Below are positions 33,604 to 41,677 of a stretch of DNA of 64,000 nt, in pieces. Source of the DNA: Thermosphaera sp. GTDB taxonomy: Archaea; Thermoproteota; Thermoprotei_A; Sulfolobales; Desulfurococcaceae. The notes beneath the pieces were generated by a model. That model saw nothing but the letters and a program-made list of their open reading frames with translations. It ran no database searches and was not told the origin of the DNA. How positions within the stretch are numbered: the stretch's first letter is position 1; every line of letters begins with the position of its first letter. The position numbers and the translations under genes are program-made. Location: NCBI GenBank assembly GCA_038827615.1, contig JAWBNK010000001.1:806290-870289 (forward strand), in the 5' to 3' direction.

Positions 33604-34836
33604 CTATTTTTCAATATCGGGTAGTTTTGCATAAGCTATTGTTGCAGTTAATCCCCTCAACAGACTTGAAGTCAAAAGGACGGTGCTAACGTCGCCCGTT
33701 GACACGGCTATGATCGTTCCAACCATCGAGGCAAGGCTTGAAACAGTATTCGTTGTGAATCCCAATAGCGAGATATACGATGGTCGGACTTCCCTGGGAG
33801 AAAGGTAGGTATTGTATAAGAAGAAGGACAAGTCCAGTGGAGCCCACACGTATCCACTAAAGGATTCGATTCCTAGAATAGTCGTTGTACTTGCGAAATC
33901 CTTGTATAAAACTGGGACGAGCACTGTGGAAGCCATTCCCGCCACTGTCACCTTCTTTAAACCAAACTTAATTATTTCTCTCCTCCAGAAGGTTAAAGTT
34001 AAAGATTTCACGACAAGACTAACAACGTTTTTTAATATAACTATCAACTCGTTCCCTCCAATTATTTCCATGACTATGTAATCCCAAAATGGAGCCGGAA
34101 TGTTTACTGAGAAATTAAAGAGCGATATCACTGTGAGGTAACTCCTAAGTTTCTTGTCCTGAATAATCATCCTGAACGTGTTAAAATCATTAAGAGTTCT
34201 ACCATACGGTTTTATCTCCCCAGAATCAACAAATGGATCCTTAATACGTATTAAAAACACTGATGAAACCACACCCGCGATAAACGAAAGAACGTACAAG
34301 AACTGGTATGATGGAGTATGATCTGGAAAAAAGGCAAAACTCGTAAAGGACGTAATAAACGCGAAGCTGATAGCAATATAGTTTAACTGGTTCACTCTCG
34401 AGAAAAATCTCGCCGACTCTTCTCTCGGTATAATATCTGCTAGTATATCAGAGGCTGCAACTCCAGCCACACCTCCAGCGAATTGCGTAATGAACGAAAT
34501 GAAGACTACAAAAATTAGAGAATATTCTCTCGGCATATATACCGATAAAATTAAGAAGGCTGGACCAATCCTATTTATTGCTCCGAAAACAGTCCACAGC
34601 ATTTTCCTTTTTCTGCGAAAACGCTCGACGAGGAAGGCTGCAGGAACTTGGCTTACGGCGTAAGCAAGGATTCTCGTAAATGTTATGATTCCTAATTCAG
34701 TTACTCCATAAGAAAGGAGGCGTATCAGTAAGGCGTTGCTTATTCCCAGTGAAATATTGATGGCAAAATTATACGTGGTTGTTTCAAGCAAATACCTTTT
34801 CCTATTTGCCTGAAGCGTATTTACGTGAAAATTCAT
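33604..34836 (-). CDS. Major facilitator superfamily transporter
   Basis: A 12-helix secondary carrier. The MFS motif A region appears as FLVERFRRKRKMLWTVFG between helices 2 and 3, with further helices spaced as expected to residue 400. I cannot name a substrate. The ATG at 34836 (MNFHVNTLQ) is preferred because GAGGT lies six bases upstream; the frame also reaches an ATG at 34860. A TATA lies within a palindromic ATATATATGTATATAC stretch. Confidence 0.82.
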   Translation of the reverse strand: MNFHVNTLQANRKRYLLETTTYNFAINISLGISNALLIRLLSYGVTELGIITFTRILAYAVSQVPAAFLVERFRRKRKMLWTVFGAINRIGPAFLILSVYMPREYSLIFVVFISFITQFAGGVAGVAASDILADIIPREESARFFSRVNQLNYIAISFAFITSFTSFAFFPDHTPSYQFLYVLSFIAGVVSSVFLIRIKDPFVDSGEIKPYGRTLNDFNTFRMIIQDKKLRSYLTVISLFNFSVNIPAPFWDYIVMEIIGGNELIVILKNVVSLVVKSLTLTFWRREIIKFGLKKVTVAGMASTVLVPVLYKDFASTTTILGIESFSGYVWAPLDLSFFLYNTYLSPREVRPSYISLLGFTTNTVSSLASMVGTIIAVSTGDVSTVLLTSSLLRGLTATIAYAKLPDIEK

Positions 34837-34948
34837 CTTTAAAACCTCAATTGTATTCATATATATGTATATACTTTTAAAAGTGTGTACAAATAATCAA
34901 TTGAAATATAAATGAAAAAATGAAAGTACTTATTAAAAACTATTCCTA

Positions 34949-35956
34949 CTAAATATCCAACTCTTCGAGAATCTGCCTCTTACTCGTTGTCTCTCTCTGC
35001 TTCTTGAATAATCTAGTACTAAAATATCTAGCAGCATAATCTGGTAAAATCGTAACTACTTTATCCCCTCTTCCCAATCTATGAGACTCGGCAAGTTTGA
35101 TTGCAGCTACGACGTTGGCTCCACTACTTATTCCTACCGGAAGCCCTTCGTTCCTCGCGATTTTCCTAGCCATCATTATTGCCTCTTCGCTAGTGACTGT
35201 GACGAAATCGTCAAGCAACCCTTTATACCTCATTACGATTTCAGGTATGAATCCGTCTCCAACACCTTCTATTTCATGCCTACCCCATGGACCCGGTTTT
35301 CCAGTTTTGAACCATTCGGCTGCCACAGGGCATTCTGCCGGCTCTGCTCCGGCCACAATAACGTCCCTACACTCTTCTTTCAATCTTTTAGCAATCCCCA
35401 TTAATGTTCCACCAGTACCCACCTCAGCTACAAACGCCTTAGGACAACCTACCTGCTGGAGGATTTCCTTCCCCGTCGTCTCATAATGAGCCTCGATGTT
35501 TGCTTCATCGCCCCATTGGTCGAAGAAGTAGTACTTATCCGGGTTTTCCGACGCAAGTTTCCTGGCTATGTCAAGAGCTTTATCAGCATCGCTCTCTCCA
35601 CCAGGGGTGAAATAAAACTCGGCGCCAAACAGTCTCATTAGCATAAATCTTTCAGCACTCATTTCCTCCGGGATAACTATTAGTACTTTAAAGCCGAGTA
35701 CGCTTGCTAAGGCCGAGAACGCTATTCCCGTGTTTCCTGTTGTAGGAACTACCAGGGTCATACCTGGCTTTAACTCTCCTTTCTCCATCGCTCTCTTGAT
35801 CATGTAATACGCCATCCTATCTTTTACACTTCCCGTCGGATTAGTGAATTCCATCTTCGCCCATATCTCTGGCTGAAATCCTTCTGGAATCACCCTGGAT
35901 AGCTTTATGATTGGAGTATTACCTATACACTCCACCATGTTATTACACACTTTCAT
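34949..35956 (-). CDS. cysK: Cysteine synthase family protein (CysK-like)
   Basis: PLP fold-type II enzyme that makes cysteine from an activated serine and sulfide. The N-terminus is VECIGNTPIIKLSRV, the PLP lysine is in NPTGSVKDRMAYYMI, followed by TTGNTGIAFSALA and GTGGTLMGIAKRL. Length 335 is normal. In crenarchaea the substrate may be O-phosphoserine rather than O-acetylserine; sequence alone does not decide. The ATG at 35956 has AGGGTG six bases upstream. There is no adjacent serine acetyltransferase gene. Confidence 0.92.
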   Translation of the reverse strand: MKVCNNMVECIGNTPIIKLSRVIPEGFQPEIWAKMEFTNPTGSVKDRMAYYMIKRAMEKGELKPGMTLVVPTTGNTGIAFSALASVLGFKVLIVIPEEMSAERFMLMRLFGAEFYFTPGGESDADKALDIARKLASENPDKYYFFDQWGDEANIEAHYETTGKEILQQVGCPKAFVAEVGTGGTLMGIAKRLKEECRDVIVAGAEPAECPVAAEWFKTGKPGPWGRHEIEGVGDGFIPEIVMRYKGLLDDFVTVTSEEAIMMARKIARNEGLPVGISSGANVVAAIKLAESHRLGRGDKVVTILPDYAARYFSTRLFKKQRETTSKRQILEELDI

Positions 35957-36045
35957 ATTGACACCCTTCGCTCACGAGTATGAATAAGTTGATATAAAAG
36001 TGTTTCTTAATGTCCACATACGGATTATACGATAAGTATTAATTG

Positions 36046-36060
36046 AATATATATTTAAGA
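36046..36060 (+). promoter_or_regulatory. TATA box of the molybdenum hydroxylase operon
   Basis: ATATATATTTAAG predicts transcription from about 36078-36085, ahead of the GGTGAG ribosome binding site at 36100-36105. Confidence 0.5.
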
Positions 36061-36110
36061 TTTTTTAACCCACTCGTGGATAACTTTATCCCGCTGAGAG
36101 GTGAGTTCTA

Positions 36111-36995
36111 ATATTCGGATTATATAGGCCGAAATCCCTTGACGACGCCCTCGAGTTCTTGTCGAAAAACGCCCCCGAAGTAAGACCTATTGCGGGTGGA
36201 ACAGAACTTCTAGTATTACTGAGGGATAAGAAAATACCTACTCCTAAATACCTCCTAGATCTTAGCCCATTGAAGAATCAACTCTCATACGTTAAAGTCG
36301 AGGGAGAGGTTGTTAAAATTGGGGCCACAACTACTCTGTACGAGCTCAGCAAAACCTTTCTCCATAAAGACGTGAGGTTTGCGGGATTCGTTGATACGTG
36401 GAGAAAGTTTGGAACGTTTGCCATTAGGTTCTCAGCAACAATAGGGGGCAACATAGCGGCCGCAACTCAGTACAGCGATTACATAACCCTGTTGTTAGCT
36501 TACGATGCAAGCGTAAGGGTTATCAGTGTGAAGGGCGAGCGCGTCATCCCACTTGAGCATTTCATAGTTGATAAGAGAAATATACGTCTGCAACCTGATG
36601 AACTCATTGTGGAGGTAGAGTTCCCAAACCCGCCGGATAGAACCAGTAGTAGTTTCATAAAATTCGACAGGAGAGAGTTGCTCATCGCGGGAATAGTCAC
36701 AGGGGCATGCTACTTAAGCCTCGATGGTAGTAGAATTCGAGATGTAAAGATAGCGTTCGACATGGTAAGAGACAAGAGGATCCCAGCTAGGCTCAAAGAA
36801 GTTGAAGATTTCCTAAGGAATAGAGAATTCTCCGAGGAGATCATTGAAAAAGCCTCGGAGGAAGTCCTCCCAGCGAGCATGAAGAGGATAAGCGATTGGT
36901 GGACGAGTGCTGAATATCGTTTAGACATGTCAAAAGTTTCTTTGAAAAGAGGGCTCTTGAGATCGAAAACACGCATAGAGAGAGGGGTGATATGA
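36111..36995 (+). CDS. Molybdenum hydroxylase FAD-binding (medium) subunit, CoxM-like
   Basis: Electron-transfer flavoprotein subunit of a xanthine-dehydrogenase-type complex. FAD motifs are PIAGGTELLV and TIGGNIAAATQYSD. The first standard start codon is a TTG at 36159, but the frame runs in the conserved family N-terminus upstream of it (FGLYRPKSLDDALEFLSK). A perfect GGTGAG at 36100-36105 lies five bases before an ATA at 36111, with an in-frame stop just ahead (36102-36104). I therefore place the start at the ATA, an unusual initiator. It leads a three-gene operon with the 2Fe-2S and molybdopterin subunits. Confidence 0.85.
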   Translation: MFGLYRPKSLDDALEFLSKNAPEVRPIAGGTELLVLLRDKKIPTPKYLLDLSPLKNQLSYVKVEGEVVKIGATTTLYELSKTFLHKDVRFAGFVDTWRKFGTFAIRFSATIGGNIAAATQYSDYITLLLAYDASVRVISVKGERVIPLEHFIVDKRNIRLQPDELIVEVEFPNPPDRTSSSFIKFDRRELLIAGIVTGACYLSLDGSRIRDVKIAFDMVRDKRIPARLKEVEDFLRNREFSEEIIEKASEEVLPASMKRISDWWTSAEYRLDMSKVSLKRGLLRSKTRIERGVI

Positions 36996-36996
36996 G

Positions 36997-37536
36997 TTGA
37001 GTATGAATTTAAAGGTGAATTTAAAAGTCAATGGTAAAAATTATGAATTAGAAGTGCCGGCTCACGAAAGACTTGTAGATACCCTCAGATATAGGCTTGG
37101 CCTAGTCAGCGTGAAAGAGGGGTGTGGACGCGGCGAGTGCGGTACTTGTATCGTGTTAGTTAATGGGTTACCACGGCACTCTTGCCTCACCCTGACGTCT
37201 ACTCTAGATGGGGCTGAAGTAACAACGCTGGAGGGCTTGGCTCCTGAGGGAAAGCTTCACGCGATTCAGGTCGCTTTCATTGAAACGAGAGGTGTTCAAT
37301 GCGGTTTCTGTACTCCAGGATTCATAATGATGACTAAGGCTTTGTTAGATTCTAACCCTGAGCCTTCCCAGGAAGAAGTGAAAGAGTGGTTGAGCAGCGT
37401 ATTATGTCGTTGCGGAAGCTATCACTACTACTTTGCAGCCGCTAAGCTAGCTGGAAAATACATCAAGGAGGGCAAGATATACTTCGACGAGAAACAAGTT
37501 AGAGAAAAATATCACATGAAAGTGGTGGGAAGGTGA
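36997..37536 (+). CDS. Molybdenum hydroxylase 2Fe-2S (small) subunit, CoxS-like
   Basis: Carries two [2Fe-2S] clusters that pass electrons from the molybdenum site to FAD. Plant-type ferredoxin cysteines are C43, C48, C51 and C63 (EGCGRGECGTCIVL). The second cluster uses C102, C105, C137 and C139 (QCGFCTPGF and LCRCGSY). Length 179 is slightly long for the family. The TTG at 36997 has GGGGTGAT five bases upstream; an ATG follows at 37003. It lies 1 bp behind the FAD gene and 4 bp ahead of the large subunit. Confidence 0.95.
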   Translation: MSMNLKVNLKVNGKNYELEVPAHERLVDTLRYRLGLVSVKEGCGRGECGTCIVLVNGLPRHSCLTLTSTLDGAEVTTLEGLAPEGKLHAIQVAFIETRGVQCGFCTPGFIMMTKALLDSNPEPSQEEVKEWLSSVLCRCGSYHYYFAAAKLAGKYIKEGKIYFDEKQVREKYHMKVVGR

Positions 37537-37540
37537 TAAT

Positions 37541-39943
37541 ATGAGCAAGCCAGACTATGTCGAAATAGTCGAAGAAATTTTCATGAAGACTAAGGATAAA
37601 GCAACGAAGGATTTCAACTACCTTGGAAAACATGTCGTTAGATGGGACGCCATTTCGAAAGTCTCTGGTAAACCACTATTCACTGCCGATATGATAAACT
37701 TGTTCAAAAACCCCGTATTCGTCTACAGTGTTCGCGCGAAATATGCACACGCTAGGATCAAGAGTATCGATTATGGCGAAGCACTGAAATACCCAGGAGT
37801 CTTGAAAGTGCTAACGGCAAGGGATATACCCGGGATAAATGACGTGGGCTACGTGTTACCGGACCAACCCCTACTCGCTGACAAGAAAGTAAGGTATATT
37901 GGAGACACAGTAGCACTGGTTATCGCGGAGTCCCTTGAAAACGCGAGAGACGCTGGAGAACTCGTCAACGTCGATTATGACCCCTTACCGGTATATACCG
38001 ATGCGCTACAAGTTATTGACCTGGATACTCTCAGCGAGAAGGAACACGTGTTAATACATGAGGAAAGAGGAAGCGATGTATTATCGAGATATAAGATAAG
38101 GGTGGGAGATATTGAGAAGGCATTCAACGAGGCCGCAGTCATAGTTGAAAATGACTACAGAACTCCAATGCAGGAACACGCGTACTTAGAGCCCGAGGCA
38201 GCGATTGCTATCCCAGAGCCTGATGGAGGCGTGACGATATATGCGAAGACACAATGCCCGTTCGACACGAGAAGGGCGGTTTCAAATGTCCTGGGCATAC
38301 CTTTCAACATGGTTAGGGTGATCGCCCCCGCGCTTGGAGGAGGATTTGGAGGAGCCGAAGACGTTGGGAACGAAATAGCTGCAAAAGCTGCTTTAGCTGC
38401 ACTGTCATTAAAGAGAACGGCCGTGGTTCTTCACACCAGGGAAGAGTCAATCATCGGCCACACTAAGCGCCATCCCATGATAGCGAGGTATAAACACGCT
38501 GCAAGTAGGGATGGGACTCTACTAGCTGTTGAAGCCAACATAGTGCTCGATACCGGGGCTTACGCTAGTCTCGGGCCGTTTGTAGGATGGCGTGCCACAG
38601 TTCACAGCACTGGACCCTACAAGCTGAAAAACGCTCGAGTAGATTTGGCTGTGGTCTACACTAACAGGATCCCTGCAGGAGCTTTCAGAGGATTCGGAAA
38701 TCCACAAGTAACATTCGCGGTTGAAAGGCAAATGGATCTGATAGCCGAGGAGTTGGGAATCGATCCTGTGGAATTAAGACTTAAAAACATTCTGAGGCCG
38801 GGTGATAGAACGGTTCATGGACAATTATTGGATCATGGAGTTGGTCTGGAAGATGCCATTAAGAGAGCCTTAGAGATAAGCGGATGGAGCCGCAAGAGAG
38901 AATTGTATAGTACTCTAAAGGGTGCTTCAAGGAGAGGTATCGGAATAGCCCTAATGTATCACGGAAACAGCATTGGTGCGGAGGGAGCCGACTTTTCTTC
39001 AGTTTCATTGATTATACAGAGAGACGGTAGCATAATATTCAGAACAGGACTCACTGATATGGGGCAGGGAGCCATCCAGGGATTGGTAAACATAGCTGCG
39101 GAGATACTCGGGGTGCCTCCAAGCTACTTCAAAATAGAGCCACCTGATACCGCTTCAACGCCAGATGCTGGTCCCACGGTTGCATCAAGGTCCACCGCTA
39201 TGGGTGGAAACGCCACTCTGGTAGCAGCGTTCAAGATAAGGCAGAGGCTGAATAAACTCGCTGCAGAGATGTTAGGATGCGTCAGTCCCGAGGATGTCGT
39301 CATCCAAGCCCCCAAGGTGTATTGTAGAGATCAACCTGACCACTATATCACTTGGAAAGAGCTCGTTGAGCAAACATTCTGGAAAGGCATTCCTGTGCAG
39401 GAATACGGGTACTACAGGGCTCCTCCAGCAGAATGGCATGAGGAGACCGGGACAGGACATCCATATTTCACATACACTTTTGGAGCCGTTGTGAGTGACG
39501 TAGAAGTTGATCTCGAAACAGGCGTTTGCAAAGTCGTAGAAGCTACCGTGGTCTACGACATTGGACGAGTAGTCAACAGGACGGGGGCGGAGCATCACGG
39601 CGTTGGAGGATACATCCAAGGAATGGGGTATGCCTTGATGGAGGATACTGTACACTCCGAGAGTGGACAGGTATATACAACATCCTTCTCAACTTATCAT
39701 ATTCCGACGGGTCTCGACATTCCAGAAAGAATTAACGTCGACTTCGTAGAAGCAGGCTTCATAAGAGGGCCATTTGGCGCAAAAGGTCTAGGTGAACCTT
39801 CAATAGTTGCAATAGCACCATCGATAGTCAACGCTATAGGACACGCCTTACGGAATAAGACTTCGAACAAGATGCTCAACAAAATTCCTGCTACTCCCGA
39901 TTACATCAGGTCGATAGTAAAAAAGACTAATTTAATCAGGTAG
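37541..39943 (+). CDS. Molybdenum hydroxylase molybdopterin-binding (large) subunit, XDH/CoxL family
   Basis: Catalytic subunit. Cofactor motifs are GGGFGGAED (266-274), AGAFRGFGNPQ (around 380-388) and, near the C-terminus, GAKGLGEPS with the catalytic glutamate. AFRGFG is the xanthine-dehydrogenase/aldehyde-oxidase form, and the CO dehydrogenase loop (with its CSFR cysteine) is absent, so CO oxidation is unlikely. Substrates of this group include purines, aldehydes, nicotinate and aromatic CoA esters. Adenine deaminase elsewhere in the window makes hypoxanthine/xanthine worth testing. Maturation genes (XdhC, CoxDEF) are not adjacent. Start ATG 37541; length 800. Confidence 0.94.
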   Translation: MSKPDYVEIVEEIFMKTKDKATKDFNYLGKHVVRWDAISKVSGKPLFTADMINLFKNPVFVYSVRAKYAHARIKSIDYGEALKYPGVLKVLTARDIPGINDVGYVLPDQPLLADKKVRYIGDTVALVIAESLENARDAGELVNVDYDPLPVYTDALQVIDLDTLSEKEHVLIHEERGSDVLSRYKIRVGDIEKAFNEAAVIVENDYRTPMQEHAYLEPEAAIAIPEPDGGVTIYAKTQCPFDTRRAVSNVLGIPFNMVRVIAPALGGGFGGAEDVGNEIAAKAALAALSLKRTAVVLHTREESIIGHTKRHPMIARYKHAASRDGTLLAVEANIVLDTGAYASLGPFVGWRATVHSTGPYKLKNARVDLAVVYTNRIPAGAFRGFGNPQVTFAVERQMDLIAEELGIDPVELRLKNILRPGDRTVHGQLLDHGVGLEDAIKRALEISGWSRKRELYSTLKGASRRGIGIALMYHGNSIGAEGADFSSVSLIIQRDGSIIFRTGLTDMGQGAIQGLVNIAAEILGVPPSYFKIEPPDTASTPDAGPTVASRSTAMGGNATLVAAFKIRQRLNKLAAEMLGCVSPEDVVIQAPKVYCRDQPDHYITWKELVEQTFWKGIPVQEYGYYRAPPAEWHEETGTGHPYFTYTFGAVVSDVEVDLETGVCKVVEATVVYDIGRVVNRTGAEHHGVGGYIQGMGYALMEDTVHSESGQVYTTSFSTYHIPTGLDIPERINVDFVEAGFIRGPFGAKGLGEPSIVAIAPSIVNAIGHALRNKTSNKMLNKIPATPDYIRSIVKKTNLIR

Positions 39944-39975
39944 GCCTTTTTTCTTTATCTCCTTTCTTTCTTTAA
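39944..39975 (+). terminator. Pyrimidine-rich terminator of the hydroxylase operon
   Basis: CCTTTTTTCTTTATCTCC and CTTTCTTTCTTT directly follow the stop codon, in a 38-bp convergent gap. T-runs of this kind end archaeal transcripts. Confidence 0.5.
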
Positions 39976-39981
39976 TATGAA

Positions 39982-40821
39982 TTATTTAGAGAGAATCACC
40001 CCGTGATCCGGTACCAGTACCCTTTTATTCCTTCTGTCTTCAATTACTCCTCCTGCAATATAGTAGTCTCCGGGTGTTAGCTCCGAGTAAACCTCCCTGA
40101 GCGTCTCCATCTCCAATTCCTCACCTTGAATCTCTATTAAATACCGGGAGGGTATAAGGGGGGCTGTCAGTCTTTTTAAAACCCTAAAAGAGCCGTTGTA
40201 GCTAGATAGGTCCTCTACTTTATCGTAGCAATCATTGAATCCGCTGGAGAATGATATGAGTTTAACATTAACGTGCGAGTCTCCAAGCATAAAATGAAGA
40301 ATCGTGTTCCGCTTTAATTTCAAATAGTTTTCAAGACTCATTCTGGACGAATGTTTCTCTACGTATTCTCTAATGAGGAAATAATTATTAATTTTCTTTA
40401 GAACATCCTTCTCAATCAGTATCTCCAGAAGGGAGGCCGTTTCTACTTCGCTTTGATACAATATTATATCCACATCTCTATAGCCGTCGTTTAACAACGA
40501 TGAACCAGACAACTCTATCTCTTCTTCATCTTTGTCCAACAATCTTGAAAGGCTGTCTATAATAACACCTATTCGTGAGTTAAAGCCCCGACTAAGCTTC
40601 AAAGATTCTTTAACAGGAATAACGGGTACATCCCTTTTTATGCACTCCCAGCTCAAAATATTCATGCTTAATCGCTGTAACTCCCATTGATGGAGTTTCC
40701 TACCGTTAATCAAATCATATCTGGGGTATGCCACTACGTGACCAGACGGGTGTTGATATCCTTTAACAACCCATCCAACACCCTTGTACGCTAGTACTTC
40801 ACCCTCCAGGAGCCGCAACAA
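39982..40821 (-). CDS. Predicted nucleotidyltransferase (COG1665-like)
   Basis: A 280-residue archaeal protein whose middle contains a polymerase-beta-type signature: LSGSSLLNDGYRDVDIILYQ, with the GS and D-x-D expected for a minimal nucleotidyltransferase. The N-terminus (LLEGEVLAYKGVGWVVKGYQ, then HPSGHVVAYPRY) and C-terminus are conserved-looking but unassigned. The frame extends to 40896 inside the ABC ATPase gene; the TTG pair at 40821/40818, preceded by GGGGGT, is the better start. It follows the metal-transport ATPase gene on the same strand with no clear separate promoter. The substrate is unknown. Confidence 0.6.
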   Translation of the reverse strand: MLRLLEGEVLAYKGVGWVVKGYQHPSGHVVAYPRYDLINGRKLHQWELQRLSMNILSWECIKRDVPVIPVKESLKLSRGFNSRIGVIIDSLSRLLDKDEEEIELSGSSLLNDGYRDVDIILYQSEVETASLLEILIEKDVLKKINNYFLIREYVEKHSSRMSLENYLKLKRNTILHFMLGDSHVNVKLISFSSGFNDCYDKVEDLSSYNGSFRVLKRLTAPLIPSRYLIEIQGEELEMETLREVYSELTPGDYYIAGGVIEDRRNKRVLVPDHGVILSK

Positions 40822-40847
40822 TCGAGATTGACCCCCATCTTTGATCT

Positions 40848-41609
40848 CTAGTGCCAGTCGACGATGTGAACATGGTCTCTTGCCTCTATAAAACACTCTC
40901 CGTAGATTTTACCTAATACTCCTCTTGCAAGAACCTCTTGAGGAGGACCATAGAAGGCCAAACCGTTTCCAAGCAGAAGGATCCTTGAAGTATATGGCAT
41001 GAGAAGTATTGGATCGTGGGAACTTAATATCAAAAGCTTCTCCCTAGAGATGGAGCCCAGGAGGTCGGCAATCGTTTTCTTTCCTTCAGGATCTATGTTT
41101 GAAAGAGGTTCATCCATGATGATCATTGGTGTGTTCAACGCTAATGTCCTCGCGATCATTACCCGTTGAAATTGTCCACCAGATAAGCTTGAAACAGGCG
41201 CATCCCAAAAGTCCTCCGTCAATCCTACTAGTTTTAATGCCGAAACTATTTTTTCGCTATCTATCTTCTTTGAGAAAGTCCGAGGCCAATGATTATTTAA
41301 TCTGATGCAACATTCCATCAATTCCTGGACAGTTATAGGGAGGTTTCTAGGAATTTCAAATTTTTGCGGAAGATACGATACCATGCTCTTCAATTTTCCC
41401 GGAGAGCCCGTAGCATCTATATCATTAATATAAATCCTTCCACTAACAGGTTTAATTAGTCCGAGTATGGTCAGGAACAATGTCGTCTTACCAGCTCCGT
41501 TAGGACCTATTACTTGTATCAAGCCCGGACCCTTGAAGGTAGCGGTGAGATTTTTAACGATCAATTTTCCACCGCGGATAATTGTCAAATCATCAAGGGC
41601 GATTCTCAT
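40848..41609 (-). CDS. Metal-type ABC transporter ATP-binding protein (ZnuC/MntA-like)
   Basis: ATPase for the metal importer whose other parts are encoded divergently. Walker A GPNGAGKTT, signature LSGGQFQRV and Walker B MIIMDEPLSNID are intact; the body (VSYLPQKFEIPRNLPITVQE) matches the zinc/manganese group. The ATG at 41609 (MRIALDDLTI) is preceded by GGGAGG; the frame runs further upstream to 41687 but those codons cross the divergent promoter and are not native. The separation of the ATPase gene from its permease on the other strand makes the shared inverted repeat at 41619-41661 meaningful. Confidence 0.88.
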   Translation of the reverse strand: MRIALDDLTIIRGGKLIVKNLTATFKGPGLIQVIGPNGAGKTTLFLTILGLIKPVSGRIYINDIDATGSPGKLKSMVSYLPQKFEIPRNLPITVQELMECCIRLNNHWPRTFSKKIDSEKIVSALKLVGLTEDFWDAPVSSLSGGQFQRVMIARTLALNTPMIIMDEPLSNIDPEGKKTIADLLGSISREKLLILSSHDPILLMPYTSRILLLGNGLAFYGPPQEVLARGVLGKIYGECFIEARDHVHIVDWH

Positions 41610-41618
41610 CTGCCTCCC

Positions 41619-41661
41619 TGTGCACAAAATTTTTAAAAAACCCTTAAAGATTTTATGCACA
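41619..41661. promoter_or_regulatory. Inverted-repeat operator over the divergent metal-transport promoters
   Basis: TGTGCACAAAAT (41619-41630) and ATTTTATGCACA (41650-41661) are inverted copies matching at 11 of 12 positions, 19 bp apart. The spacer (TTTTAAAAAACCCTTAAAG) contains TATA-like sequence for both directions. A repressor bound here would block both transcripts. The ribbon-helix-helix gene at 43530 in the same operon is the natural candidate. Confidence 0.65.
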
Positions 41662-41677
41662 ATAGGTGTGTATACTA

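Noticed and set aside
34858-34880. ATATATATGTATATAC palindrome upstream of the MFS gene as an operator
   Set aside because: It coincides with the promoter TATA and is low-complexity A/T, so it cannot be told from an ordinary promoter.
37541-39943. Carbon monoxide dehydrogenase large subunit
   Set aside because: The loop reads AFRGFG as in xanthine dehydrogenase and aldehyde oxidases; the CO dehydrogenase CSFR loop is absent.
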